Shown here: in pieces, positions 30,309-39,059 of the stretch
Layout of the letters: each line of letters begins with the position of its first letter
Position numbering within the stretch: position 1 is the first letter of the stretch
Assembly (NCBI GenBank): GCA_902618535.1
Contig: CACNAV010000003.1
Span: 62,001 to 126,000, forward strand
DNA from: an uncultured Alphaproteobacteria bacterium
Lineage (GTDB): Bacteria > Pseudomonadota > Alphaproteobacteria > Methylaequorales > Methylaequoraceae
DNA: 64,000 nucleotides
Reading direction: 5' to 3'
Position numbers and translations under genes: made by a program
The notes under the pieces: model-generated
Told to the model about the DNA's origin: nothing
The model's input: only the letters and a program-made list of their open reading frames with translations
Databases searched by the model: none

Positions 30309-32279
30309 ATGGAAAAATTTTCAATTAAATCAAAATTCGCAGCAGCTGGCGACCAACCCTCAGCAATTAATTCGCTATGCTCAGGACTCGAAAAAAATAA
30401 AAAAGATCAAGTCTTATTAGGAGTAACTGGGTCTGGAAAGACTTTTACCATGGCTAGCGTTATAGAAAGACTACAAAGACCTTCTTTAGTTTTTGCACCA
30501 AATAAAATTTTAGCAGCTCAACTTTATAGTGAAATGAAAAGTTTCTTTCCAAAAAATTGTGTTGAATATTTTGTGTCATACTATGATTATTATACCCCTG
30601 AGGCATACGTGCCCAGAACAGATACATACATAGAAAAAGAATCAGCAATTAATGAACAAATTGATAGAATGCGACACTCAGCAACAAGAGCTTTACTCGA
30701 AAGAAAAGATACAGTCGTTGTCGCAAGTGTTTCATGCATATATGGAATTGGTTCAGTTCAATCCTACTCATCGATGGCTTTTAAAGTTAGTAAAGGTTCT
30801 GTTTATGAAATTGAAAAATTAAAGAGAAAGTTAGTTGAGCTTCAATACAAAAGAAATGATAATGTCCATGTAAGAGGGACATTTCGAAATAGAGGTGATT
30901 TTTTAGAAATATTTCCATCACATCTAGAAGATAAATCTTGGAGAATTTCTTTTTTTGGAGACAGAGTAGAGTCAATTGATGAATTTGATCCTTTTTTGGG
31001 TGTAATTTCAAAAAGTTTAGATGAAATAACGATTTTTGCAAATAGTCATTATGTAACGCCGAAACCCTCTCTTAATAGAGCAATAGATGCTATCAGAGAA
31101 GAGCTTAAAACAAGAATTAAATATTTTGAGTCTAAAAAATTATTAATTGAGGCCCAAAGAATTGAGCAAAGAACGAACTTTGATCTTGAAATGATTTCAG
31201 CCACGGGGAGTTGCTCAGGAATCGAAAATTATTCAAGACATTTATCTGGAAGAAAGGAGGGTCAGCCTCCACCAACATTATTTGAATATCTTCCAAAAGA
31301 TGCTTTAATATTCATTGACGAATCACATGTAACAATTCCTCAAATTAAAGGAATGTTTAAAGGGGATAGATCAAGAAAAGAAACTCTTTCTGAACACGGT
31401 TTTCGTTTACCTTCATGTAAAGATAATCGTCCTCTAATGTTTGAAGAGTGGGAAAATTTTAAAGGACAAACTATTTATGTTTCAGCTACTCCCGGAGATT
31501 ATGAACTTGAAAAAAGCAAAGGAGTATTTATTGAACAAGTTGTCAGACCTACTGGATTAATTGATCCGATTTGTGAAGTCAAAAAGGCTACTAACCAAAT
31601 TGAAGATGTTATTAATGAATGTAAAAAATTAAGTCAAAAAAAGTTAAGAGTTTTAATCACAACTTTAACAAAAAAAGATGCTGAAAAAATTACCGATTAT
31701 TTGAATGAAAATGAAGTAAAAGCTAAATATATGCATTCAGATATAGAAACTTTAGAAAGAATAGAATTAATTAAAAATCTAAGAATTGGAAAGTTTGATG
31801 TGCTAGTTGGTATTAATCTTCTTCGCGAAGGACTAGATATTCCAGAGTGTGGATTAGTAGCAATTCTTGACGCAGATAAAGAGGGATATTTAAGATCACA
31901 TGTTTCTCTTATTCAAACAATTGGGAGAGCTGCCAGAAACATAAATGGAAGAGCAATCCTTTATGCTGACTTTAAAACTGAATCTATATCAAAAGCTCTT
32001 GAAGAAACAACGCGTAGAAGAATAAAACAAATTCATCATAATAAAATAAATAATATTACACCAAGATCAACAACAAGGAAAATTGAAGAAACCATTGAAA
32101 ATCAAGGATCAACTAAGAATAAAAAAGGCAATAATTTATCAGAAGAAGTTTCGATAATTGATTTAAAAAAGAAAATGCTTGAATGTGCAGAAAATTTAGA
32201 TTTTGAGAGAGCAGCTGAAATTCGTGATAAAATTAAGGTTTTAGAAAAAAAAGAAATGGGCATTAATGAAAGATTATAA
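30309..32279 (+). CDS. uvrB: Excinuclease ABC subunit B (UvrB)
   Basis: Central damage-verification helicase of nucleotide excision repair. FAAAGDQPSAI and Walker A GVTGSGKT come first, followed by the YYDYYTPEAYVP beta-hairpin region, the DESH motif (IFIDESHVTIPQ), the helicase motifs (GLDIPECGLV, QTIGRAARN) and the C-terminal UVR domain (LKKKMLECAENLDFERAAEIRDKI). The ATG at 30309 gives the normal N-terminus (656 residues); an upstream ATG at 30225 would add 28 hydrophobic residues without family support. It overlaps the next gene by 14 bp. Confidence 0.96.
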   Translation: MEKFSIKSKFAAAGDQPSAINSLCSGLEKNKKDQVLLGVTGSGKTFTMASVIERLQRPSLVFAPNKILAAQLYSEMKSFFPKNCVEYFVSYYDYYTPEAYVPRTDTYIEKESAINEQIDRMRHSATRALLERKDTVVVASVSCIYGIGSVQSYSSMAFKVSKGSVYEIEKLKRKLVELQYKRNDNVHVRGTFRNRGDFLEIFPSHLEDKSWRISFFGDRVESIDEFDPFLGVISKSLDEITIFANSHYVTPKPSLNRAIDAIREELKTRIKYFESKKLLIEAQRIEQRTNFDLEMISATGSCSGIENYSRHLSGRKEGQPPPTLFEYLPKDALIFIDESHVTIPQIKGMFKGDRSRKETLSEHGFRLPSCKDNRPLMFEEWENFKGQTIYVSATPGDYELEKSKGVFIEQVVRPTGLIDPICEVKKATNQIEDVINECKKLSQKKLRVLITTLTKKDAEKITDYLNENEVKAKYMHSDIETLERIELIKNLRIGKFDVLVGINLLREGLDIPECGLVAILDADKEGYLRSHVSLIQTIGRAARNINGRAILYADFKTESISKALEETTRRRIKQIHHNKINNITPRSTTRKIEETIENQGSTKNKKGNNLSEEVSIIDLKKKMLECAENLDFERAAEIRDKIKVLEKKEMGINERL

Positions 32280-33027
32280 AAAAGCACTTGTTACAGGCGG
32301 GGCTCAAAGAATTGGTGCCTCAATAGCCTTTTATTTAGCTAATATGGGAATTGATGTAGCAATTCAATACAATAGTTCTGAAAAAGAAATGAACAATGTT
32401 AAAAAAAAAGTAATGAACTTAGGTGTTAAATTTAACGCCTTTCAGTGCGATTTTAGTAAAGATTGTGATTTTGATATTTTTTTTGAAAAAGTTAAAAAAG
32501 TTCATGGAAATATTGATCTTTTAATTAATAATGCTTCAACATTTAAATTCGATACAATAAAAAAAACTAGTCATAAAATCTTTGATAAGCATATAAACGT
32601 AAACCTTAAAGCTCCATTCTTTCTATCAAAAAATTTTGTTGAACAACTATCAAATAAAAATGGACTAGTTGTCAACATCATTGATCAAAGAGTAAAAAAT
32701 ATTACGCCGTATTTTACCTCTTATACACTTAGTAAATCAGCATTATATACAATGACAAAGAGTCTGGCAGTATTTTTGGCACCAAAAATTAGAGTAAACG
32801 GAATATCACCTGGCCCTACGTTGAAAAGTGTAAATCAGACAACAAAACAGTTCAAGGATCAAATATTAAGAACACCTATGAAAAGAAAGGTTGAATTGGA
32901 TGAAATAAATAACGCTCTTGATTATCTAATAAAAAATAAATCAGTCACTGGAGAAATACTAACCCTAGATTCTGGACAAAGCCTTGGCTGGGCTAACTCT
33001 AAATCCAAGGTATTCTCTACTGATTGA
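32266..33027 (+). CDS. Short-chain dehydrogenase, pteridine-reductase-like
   Basis: NAD(P)H-dependent SDR. The cofactor motif TGGAQRIGASIA has the TGxxxRIG form typical of pteridine and dihydromonapterin reductases (PTR1/FolM group) instead of TGxxxGIG. NNAS (structural Asn), the YTLSKSA active site (YxxxK) and the C-terminal SGPT-like turn (ISPGPTLKS) are visible. The normal catalytic serine position reads IIDQRVKN, so a serine is not obvious there, as in PTR1, which uses Asp in its place. Role: probably reduction of dihydropterins or dihydrofolate. An SDR in this position upstream of uvrC is common in alphaproteobacteria. Confidence 0.78.
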   Translation: MKDYKKALVTGGAQRIGASIAFYLANMGIDVAIQYNSSEKEMNNVKKKVMNLGVKFNAFQCDFSKDCDFDIFFEKVKKVHGNIDLLINNASTFKFDTIKKTSHKIFDKHINVNLKAPFFLSKNFVEQLSNKNGLVVNIIDQRVKNITPYFTSYTLSKSALYTMTKSLAVFLAPKIRVNGISPGPTLKSVNQTTKQFKDQILRTPMKRKVELDEINNALDYLIKNKSVTGEILTLDSGQSLGWANSKSKVFSTD

Positions 33028-33154
33028 AGGAAAAGAAGTTGTCAACATATAATTTAATTTAATTTTTTTCATAGCTTAAGAAAAATTAAAAATTAAAAAA
33101 TATGATAAATAACCTTAATAAATAAAAAAAGTCAATTTTTTCAATGGTTTATAA

Positions 33155-33177
33155 AATTGATTAATTTTTAATCAATT
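33155..33177. repeat. Perfect 10-bp inverted repeat with 3-nt spacer
   Basis: AATTGATTAA, then TTT, then TTAATCAATT. The arms are perfect reverse complements and nearly all A/T. No T-run follows immediately, so it is a poor terminator candidate for the upstream SDR gene; an operator or A+T-rich structural element is possible. Confidence 0.6.
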
Positions 33178-33236
33178 GGGTTAAAAGTCCCGGAATTAGG
33201 AAGATTAAAAAAAAAACTCAAAGATTATTAACAAAG

Positions 33237-33258
33237 TTATCCACAAAATTAGTGGATA
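33237..33258. promoter_or_regulatory. DnaA-box-like sequence forming a 7-bp dyad upstream of uvrC
   Basis: TTATCCACA at 33237-33245 equals the E. coli high-affinity DnaA box. TATCCAC (33238-33244) and GTGGATA (33252-33258) form a perfect 7-bp inverted repeat around AAAATTA. It lies about 50 bp before the uvrC start. By base composition about one such nonamer could occur by chance in a 64-kb window, so function is unproven; a repressor site or part of an origin are both open. Confidence 0.4.
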
Positions 33259-33308
33259 GAATTTTGTTTATAATTTTCTATAATAAATGCAATGACTTGT
33301 AAGATTTT

Positions 33309-35153
33309 ATGAAGTTAAAAACTGATTATAATTATAATAGAGGCCTAAATGTTTTAAAAAGGGCATCAAAATCATTTCCCAATGGTTCGGGTGTCTATAA
33401 ATTTATTGATTCTTCAGAATCCATAATTTACATTGGAAAAGCTAAAAATCTACGTAAAAGAATATCTTCCTACTCAATTGATAATAAACAAACTAGAAGA
33501 ATAAAGACGCTCATTAGTCTCACCAACAAGCTAGAATTTATAAAAACGCCAACTGAGACAGATTCACTTATACTTGAAAATAACCTTATAAAAAAAGTTA
33601 AGCCACCCTTTAATATCAGATTGATGGACGATAAAAGCTTTCCCTTTATTATGATAAATAAGAATCAAGAATGGCCAAGAATTAGAAAATATAGAGGAAA
33701 GCAAACATCAGATAACATTTTTTTTGGACCTTTTGCAAATGTAAGTATTGTTGATGAAGTTTTACAACAACTTGAAAAGGCCTTCCTAATTAGAAGTTGT
33801 TCAGATAATATTTTTAACTCAAGAAAAAGGCCATGTATTTTATATCAAATTAAAAGATGTAGTGCTCCATGCGTAGGGTTAATAACATCAAAAGAGTACT
33901 TAGATTTAGTTAATGAAGCTATTTTATTTTTAAAAGGAAAAAACCCTAAATTAAAGAATAGTTTAGTAAAACTTATGGAAGATAAAAGTAAACAGGAAGA
34001 TTATGAGCAAGCCGCAATAATTAGAGATAGAATTAAAGCAATATCAAGAATAAACTTTGAACAATATTCTGATTTAAATAATGATGAAAATTTCGATATT
34101 GTATTTCTCTACAAAAAGTTTAGCCAAATTTATGTTCAGTTATTTTTTTTTAGATCAGGAAAGAATCTCGGTAATAAAGATTTTTTTTTATCAGAAAAAT
34201 TATTTGAAGAGTCAGAAACCGTTTTAAGACAATTTTTAATTTTTTTTTATCAACGAAATAATCCACCCGATGAAATATTAATTAATTTTGATCTAAAAAA
34301 TACTGAACTAATTAAAAAAGTAATTTCTCCAAATAAAAATCTTGAAATTAAAAAACCTAAAAAAGGGAAAAAGCTAGAATTAATGAAATTAGTGGGTGAT
34401 AACATTCTAGCATCAAGTAAAGATAGAAAAAATATTAGCGAAAATGAACCTGAAGTACTTAAGAGTATTTACGAAAAATTTAAGCTTAAAAGTTTTCCAT
34501 TCAGAATTGAAATATATGATAACAGTCATCTTAGTGGAACAGACGCAATAGGAGCAATGGTCGTATATCAAAATTTTGGGTTTTCTAAAAATCATTATAA
34601 AAAGTTTAATGCAAAGACAAAATCCGATAGAATTTTTGATGATTATAAAATGATGGCTGAAATGATAGAAAGAAGGTTTAATTTTTCTAAAGAATGGAAA
34701 AAAGAACTCCCAAACCTTATTATTATTGACGGTGGAAAGGGTCAACTAAATATAGTAAACAAAATCCTTTCAGAAAAAAAACTTCATAATATTGATTTAT
34801 TAAGTATTTCTAAGGGTAAAAATCGAAAATCAAGTGAGGATAAAATTCATTCTATTGATCAAAGCATTTATTTAAATAATAATGATAAAGAATTTTACTT
34901 TATCCAGAAGCTTAGAGATGAAGCTCACAGATTTGCCGTTTCATCGCACAAGGTAAAAAGAACAAGAAAAATGAAAAACTCTGCTTTTGATCAAATCACA
35001 GGAATAGGAAAGAAAACAAAGTATAATCTCTTAAATTATTTTGGTACAATAGAAAATATTCAATGTGCAAGCTTAGTTGATTTAAAAAAAGTTAAGGGTA
35101 TAGGTTCAGAAACCGCTAAAAGAATTTATAAGGAATTTAATAAAATTGTTTAG
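33309..35153 (+). CDS. uvrC: Excinuclease ABC subunit C (UvrC)
   Basis: Makes both incisions in nucleotide excision repair. The N-terminal GIY-YIG nuclease reads GVYKFID...IYIGKAKNLRKRISSY; the middle has a UVR domain (EDYEQAAIIRDRIKAI) that contacts UvrB; the C-terminal RNase H-like endonuclease includes EIYDNSHLSGTDAIGAMVVY and IIDGGKGQLN, and a helix-hairpin-helix pair ends the protein (ITGIGKKTKYNLL ... VKGIGSETAKRIY). A cysteine pair region (RPCILYQIKRCSAPCVG) is conserved. 614 residues is standard. It overlaps pgsA by 8 bp. Confidence 0.96.
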   Translation: MKLKTDYNYNRGLNVLKRASKSFPNGSGVYKFIDSSESIIYIGKAKNLRKRISSYSIDNKQTRRIKTLISLTNKLEFIKTPTETDSLILENNLIKKVKPPFNIRLMDDKSFPFIMINKNQEWPRIRKYRGKQTSDNIFFGPFANVSIVDEVLQQLEKAFLIRSCSDNIFNSRKRPCILYQIKRCSAPCVGLITSKEYLDLVNEAILFLKGKNPKLKNSLVKLMEDKSKQEDYEQAAIIRDRIKAISRINFEQYSDLNNDENFDIVFLYKKFSQIYVQLFFFRSGKNLGNKDFFLSEKLFEESETVLRQFLIFFYQRNNPPDEILINFDLKNTELIKKVISPNKNLEIKKPKKGKKLELMKLVGDNILASSKDRKNISENEPEVLKSIYEKFKLKSFPFRIEIYDNSHLSGTDAIGAMVVYQNFGFSKNHYKKFNAKTKSDRIFDDYKMMAEMIERRFNFSKEWKKELPNLIIIDGGKGQLNIVNKILSEKKLHNIDLLSISKGKNRKSSEDKIHSIDQSIYLNNNDKEFYFIQKLRDEAHRFAVSSHKVKRTRKMKNSAFDQITGIGKKTKYNLLNYFGTIENIQCASLVDLKKVKGIGSETAKRIYKEFNKIV

Positions 35154-35697
35154 TTTAAAAAATATTCCAAACTTTTTAACAATCCTAAGAATTGTTCTCA
35201 TTCCTAGCATTGTTATATGTATTGAAGTAGGTAATCAACAATATTACTGGATTGCTTTATTTCTTTATGTTACAGCATGTTTCTCTGACTTCTTTGATGG
35301 TTATCTGGCAAGAAAATTTGATATTGAATCAAATTTTGGAAGGTTTTTGGACCCAATCGCAGATAAAATCTTAGTAGTATCCATACTTATTATTCTTATT
35401 GCTAATCATCTTATTGTAGGGATTTTTGTATATCCAGCATTAGTGATAATTCTAAGAGAAATAATAGTATCAGGTCTAAGAGACTTTTTTTTACATTCTA
35501 CAAAAACACTTTTGGTTACTAACTTAGCTAAATGGAAAACGCTTATTCAAATGTCCTCGCTAGGCTTTTTATTAGTACAAAATAACTTTGAAACAAAATT
35601 AATATTGTACCTGGGGAATTTAGGCCTCACGTTTGCCTCTGCAATAACAATCTATACTGGTTATATATATTTTAAAAAAAACCTTAAGCTATTTTAA
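35146..35697 (+). CDS. pgsA: CDP-diacylglycerol-glycerol-3-phosphate 3-phosphatidyltransferase PgsA
   Basis: Inner-membrane enzyme that makes phosphatidylglycerol phosphate. The CDP-alcohol phosphotransferase signature DG-x2-AR-x8-G-x3-D-x3-D is present as DGYLARKFDIESNFGRFLDPIAD. Four to five hydrophobic helices, 183 residues. The conserved N-terminus (NIPNFLTILRI) begins a few codons after a TTG at 35146; no ATG or GTG is available there, so TTG is the likely start, inside the uvrC stop region and therefore coupled. The order uvrC-pgsA-moaD-moaE is known from alphaproteobacteria. Confidence 0.93.
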   Translation: MFSLKNIPNFLTILRIVLIPSIVICIEVGNQQYYWIALFLYVTACFSDFFDGYLARKFDIESNFGRFLDPIADKILVVSILIILIANHLIVGIFVYPALVIILREIIVSGLRDFFLHSTKTLLVTNLAKWKTLIQMSSLGFLLVQNNFETKLILYLGNLGLTFASAITIYTGYIYFKKNLKLF

Positions 35698-35698
35698 A

Positions 35699-36205
35699 AT
35701 GAAAAATATTTTTGGCATTGTGGGTTGGAGTGGAAGTGGTAAAACTCATTTGATTTGTAGAATTATAAAATATTTTGATAAAAAAAAAATTAATATCTGC
35801 TCAATTAAACATTCTCATCACAATTTTGAAATTGACAAAAAGGGAAAAGATAGTTACGAACATCTTAAATCAGGGTCAAAAGAAGTGGTGATTTATAACG
35901 AATATAAATTTGCAATGATTACCACAAAAAAGAAAAAAAAAATTAATTTAAAAGATATTGTAGATAAATTTTCTTCTGATACAGATATCATTTTAATTGA
36001 GGGTCTAAAAAAAGGACCCACAAAAAAAATTGAAGTATACAGAGACTCAATTAAAAAACCCCTACTCTGTCTTAAAGATAAAAATATAAAAGCCTTAGTT
36101 TTTGACAAAATTTCTCCTAAATTTTCTAAAATTAATCTTCCTAAATTTCACATAGATGAAACAATAAAAATAGGATCCTTTATTTTAAACGAAATAAAAA
36201 AATGA
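35699..36205 (+). CDS. mobB: Molybdopterin-guanine dinucleotide biosynthesis adaptor MobB
   Basis: GTP-binding P-loop protein that assists MobA in making the guanine-dinucleotide form of molybdenum cofactor. Walker A is VGWSGSGKTHL near the N-terminus, then the family SIKHSHHNFEIDKKGKDSYEHLKSG block and a DIILIEGLKKGPTKKIEVYR Walker-B-like segment. 168 residues is typical. It overlaps moeA by 4 bp (ATGA). Its presence implies an MGD-type molybdoenzyme somewhere in the genome. MobA itself is not in the window. Confidence 0.92.
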   Translation: MKNIFGIVGWSGSGKTHLICRIIKYFDKKKINICSIKHSHHNFEIDKKGKDSYEHLKSGSKEVVIYNEYKFAMITTKKKKKINLKDIVDKFSSDTDIILIEGLKKGPTKKIEVYRDSIKKPLLCLKDKNIKALVFDKISPKFSKINLPKFHIDETIKIGSFILNEIKK

Positions 36206-37434
36206 AAAAAAATAAAAAACTTATTTCTGTTTTTTCGGCAAAAAAAAAAATGATCGACAGTTTAAAGAAGTTTAAAAATACCTCAGAGTATATTGATTTT
36301 AGAGATGCAGAAAATAGAGTATTGGCAGCTAATATTTTTTCAAAAAATAATATACCTGAATTTGATAATTCTGCAGTTGATGGTTTTGGGATTAATTATA
36401 AATCAGTAAAAAAACGAAATAAAACTCTCAAAATTGTGGGAGAATCAAGACCAGGGAAACCATTTAAAAAAAAAGTAAAAGTTGGAGAAGCAATAATAAT
36501 TTTTACTGGATCAATAATTCTGAAAAGTAATAATATTGATACTGTTTGTTTTGAGGAAAATTGCTTGGTTGACAACAAAACTCTTCAAATTTTAAAATTA
36601 CCAGGGAAAGGAGATAATGTTAGGAAAAAAGGAGAAGATATAAAAAAGAATAAGATTGCTTTCAAAAAAGGAAGAAAAATCAGAACAGTTGACCTTACTC
36701 AGTTATCTTCTCTTGGTTTAAAAAAAGTAAAAGTATTTAGAAAAATAAAAGTGGGAGTATTCTCATCAGGTGACGAAATTTCTTCAAAAACTGTAAAAAG
36801 AAAGTATTCAATATTTGATGCTAATAAAAAAGTATTAACTAGTTTACTTAAAAAAGTAGGGTGTGAAGCCTCAGACTTAGGTTTAATAAAAGATAATTTT
36901 GAGCATACAAAAATAAAATTGAATAAAAGTCTGTCATCTTTTGACTTAATTATAACTTCAGGTGGAATTTCAAAAAGTAAAATTGATCACGTAGGAAACT
37001 TTTTTTCGATTTCAGGTAAGATAAACTTTTGGCAACTAGCTTTGAAACCGGGGAGACCTTTTGCTTTTGGAAAACTTAACAATACGCCATTTATCGGTTT
37101 GCCAGGCAATCCTGTTGCCGCTGTAATTACTTTCTTAATGCTTGTTGTAAATTATCTCCAAAAATTATCTGGTATTGAAAAAAATGAAATTATAGAAAGA
37201 TTAATACCTTCCAACTTTGAAATGGTAAAAAAGACTGGAAGAACTGAATGGCTTAGAGGATCTATAAAAAAAATAAACAATAATTATTTTCTCGAAAAGT
37301 TCCACACAAGTGGGTCAGGAATTATTTCTTCTATTTCTCAAACAGATGGTATAATTGAAATAAATGAGAATATAAAATACATAAAAAAAGGTACATTATT
37401 AAAATTTTACAGATACGAGGATATTTTAAGTTGA
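36202..37434 (+). CDS. moeA: Molybdopterin molybdenumtransferase MoeA
   Basis: Inserts molybdate into adenylylated molybdopterin. Domain features: an N-terminal FDNSAVDGFGIN active-site segment (family PxxDxSAMDGYA), VFTG-like IIFTGSI, the MoCF-binding domain with SSGDEI and ITSGGISKSKIDHV, the LKPGRPFAFGKL loop, GLPGNPVAAVITF, and a C-terminal MoeA domain IV. 410 residues is typical. It is overlapped at both ends by 4 bp with mobB and moaD. Confidence 0.95.
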   Translation: MKKNKKLISVFSAKKKMIDSLKKFKNTSEYIDFRDAENRVLAANIFSKNNIPEFDNSAVDGFGINYKSVKKRNKTLKIVGESRPGKPFKKKVKVGEAIIIFTGSIILKSNNIDTVCFEENCLVDNKTLQILKLPGKGDNVRKKGEDIKKNKIAFKKGRKIRTVDLTQLSSLGLKKVKVFRKIKVGVFSSGDEISSKTVKRKYSIFDANKKVLTSLLKKVGCEASDLGLIKDNFEHTKIKLNKSLSSFDLIITSGGISKSKIDHVGNFFSISGKINFWQLALKPGRPFAFGKLNNTPFIGLPGNPVAAVITFLMLVVNYLQKLSGIEKNEIIERLIPSNFEMVKKTGRTEWLRGSIKKINNNYFLEKFHTSGSGIISSISQTDGIIEINENIKYIKKGTLLKFYRYEDILS

Positions 37435-37682
37435 AAATACTTTATTTCGCAAAAATTAAAGAAGTAATCGGCAAGAGTGAAGATTCAATTACTATTAAAG
37501 AACAAACAACTGTGAAAGACGTAGTTGAAAAATTGAAATTAATAAATGAATCATATAAGTTAGCTTTTCAAGACACAAAGAATATTAAATGTTCTGTTAA
37601 TTGTAATTATATTAATTCCTTTCAAACAAAAGTAACAAATAACGATGAGATTGCTTTTTTCCCTCCAGTAACTGGCGGTTAA
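37431..37682 (+). CDS. moaD: Molybdopterin synthase small subunit MoaD
   Basis: Ubiquitin-like sulfur carrier that donates the dithiolene sulfurs of molybdopterin. The C-terminal FFPPVTGG ends in the double glycine that is thiocarboxylated. 83 residues. The start is a TTG overlapping the moeA stop (TTGA), which is convincing because the conserved N-terminus KILYFAKIKE follows at once. moaE starts on the last base of its stop codon (TAATG), giving the stoichiometric synthase pair. Confidence 0.93.
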   Translation: MKILYFAKIKEVIGKSEDSITIKEQTTVKDVVEKLKLINESYKLAFQDTKNIKCSVNCNYINSFQTKVTNNDEIAFFPPVTGG

Positions 37683-38101
37683 TGAAAATAATATTTCAAA
37701 CTAAAAAATTAAATGTTGAGAAGGTGTTGAACAATTTTGCTTCAAAAAATAATAGTTCAGGTTCAGTCATTTCTTTTCTTGGAAAAGTTCGTCCATCAAA
37801 TAAAGAAAAAAAAATAAAAACTATGGATATTGAAATTTATGAAAAAATGGCATTGTATCAAACAAAACTCGCCTTAAAAAAATTATTAAAGGAAATTAAA
37901 ATTCAAGATTACTTAATTATGCATAGATATGGAAACCTTAAACCAGGTGAAAATATTATTTTTCTTATTGTTGCAAGTGAGCATAGAAAAGAAGGATTTA
38001 TTTTTATTCAAGAAATTTTATTATATTTTAAAAAAAAAATTACTTTTTGGAAAAAAGAGAATTACCAGGATAGTTCTAAGTGGCTTGATAAGCAAAGTTA
38101 A
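37682..38101 (+). CDS. moaE: Molybdopterin synthase large subunit MoaE
   Basis: Catalytic subunit that converts precursor Z (cPMP) to molybdopterin with MoaD. Visible family features: GSVISFLGKVRP, an IEIYEKMA segment (family LEhYpgMA), HRYGNLKPGENI, ASEHRKEGF and the catalytic-lysine region LYFKKKITFWKKE. 139 residues is typical. It ends 3 bp from the convergent ilvE. Confidence 0.93.
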   Translation: MKIIFQTKKLNVEKVLNNFASKNNSSGSVISFLGKVRPSNKEKKIKTMDIEIYEKMALYQTKLALKKLLKEIKIQDYLIMHRYGNLKPGENIIFLIVASEHRKEGFIFIQEILLYFKKKITFWKKENYQDSSKWLDKQS

Positions 38102-38104
38102 TGA

Positions 38105-38977
38105 TCAAGAAGTCACTTTTTTTTTAAATTCTGATATCAAGAATTTTGTAAGTTTTCGTTCTTCAAAATTGAACTGTTTAATGCTACTCACTGGTGTGAT
38201 TTCAACAGCTGTTCCTGTTAAAAAAACTTCATCGCAAGTTTTTAAAAAATCAAGTTCAAAGTGTCTTTCATGAACTTTAATGTTATTTTCTTGAGCAATT
38301 TCAATTACCGTTTGTCTAGTAATACCATTTAAAAAGCAATCAGCTAGAGGTGTAAATAACTCATTTTCTTTTACAAAAAATATATTAGCTCCGGTTGCCT
38401 CTGCTACATATCCTCGATAATCAAGCATCAGTGCATCGTCAAAGCCAAGTTTTTCCGCCTCGTGTTTACTTAGAGAACAAATCATATATAAACCTGCAGC
38501 CTTGCTGTCTGTTGGCGCAGATTCTGGTGAGGGTCTTAACCATTTTGAAACATTTAGTTTAATGCCTTCAAGTAATTTTTTGGGAGAAAAGTAAGATGGC
38601 CACTCCCAAGCAGCAATGGCAAGATTAGTCGACCCTTTTTTTGCAGAGATAGCCATCATCTCACTTCCTCTCCAAACCACAGGTCGTAAATAACCATCAG
38701 AAATATTTTGTTTTAAAATTATTTGCTTGGAAATATCAACAACCTCCTGATAGTTGTATGGGATATCTAAATCTAAAATTTTTGCTGATTTAAAAAGTCT
38801 TTCAGTATGCTCATCAAGTTTAAATATCTTTCCATTATAAATTCTTAAACCTTCAAAAACACAACTTGCATAATGAAGCCCATGATTGAGAACATGAACA
38901 TTTGCGTGACGCCATTCTACGAACTTACCGTTCAACCATATAACCCCGTCCCTATTATCAAAAGGTAAAATTTGCAT
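38105..38977 (-). CDS. ilvE: Branched-chain amino acid aminotransferase IlvE
   Basis: Fold-type IV PLP enzyme for the last step of valine, leucine and isoleucine synthesis. Motifs: NRDGVIWLNGKFV, HVLNHGLHYASCVFEGLRIY, the PLP lysine in DSKAAGLYM, LDYRGYVAEATGANIFFV, the FLNGITRQTVIEIA phosphate-binding turn and FLTGTAVEITPV. The ATG at 38977 gives MQILPFDNRDG, which fits the alphaproteobacterial family N-terminus; an in-frame TTG 21 bp upstream is less likely. It ends 3 bp from moaE, tail to tail. Confidence 0.93.
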   Translation of the reverse strand: MQILPFDNRDGVIWLNGKFVEWRHANVHVLNHGLHYASCVFEGLRIYNGKIFKLDEHTERLFKSAKILDLDIPYNYQEVVDISKQIILKQNISDGYLRPVVWRGSEMMAISAKKGSTNLAIAAWEWPSYFSPKKLLEGIKLNVSKWLRPSPESAPTDSKAAGLYMICSLSKHEAEKLGFDDALMLDYRGYVAEATGANIFFVKENELFTPLADCFLNGITRQTVIEIAQENNIKVHERHFELDFLKTCDEVFLTGTAVEITPVSSIKQFNFEERKLTKFLISEFKKKVTS

Positions 38978-39059
38978 AAATTTTGTTATAGGATACAATC
39001 AAAAAAATTACCATTAAATATGCAAAATTATTTGTTTAAAGATATATTAAAACTGTTTT

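Larger units (their letters stand above)
33028..33308. other. Longest gene-free stretch (281 bp) between the SDR gene and uvrC
   Basis: No ORF, tRNA or recognised RNA family seen. It is almost pure A+T except for short islands. It contains a 10-bp perfect palindrome arm pair (33155-33177), a small GC island (AGTCCCGGAATTAGG at about 33186), a perfect E. coli-type DnaA box TTATCCACA (33237-33245), and a 7-bp dyad centred on 33248. It must carry the uvrC promoter. The DnaA box alone is weak evidence of an origin. Confidence 0.6.

Noticed and set aside
33028-33308. Declaring this region the replication origin
   Set aside because: One exact and one poor DnaA box are not enough at this base composition, no dnaA, hemE or parAB lies nearby, and gene orientations do not switch at this point.
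37929-38273. Plus-strand ORF spanning the moaE/ilvE junction
   Set aside because: It is frame-shifted through two well-supported genes and shows no family features.
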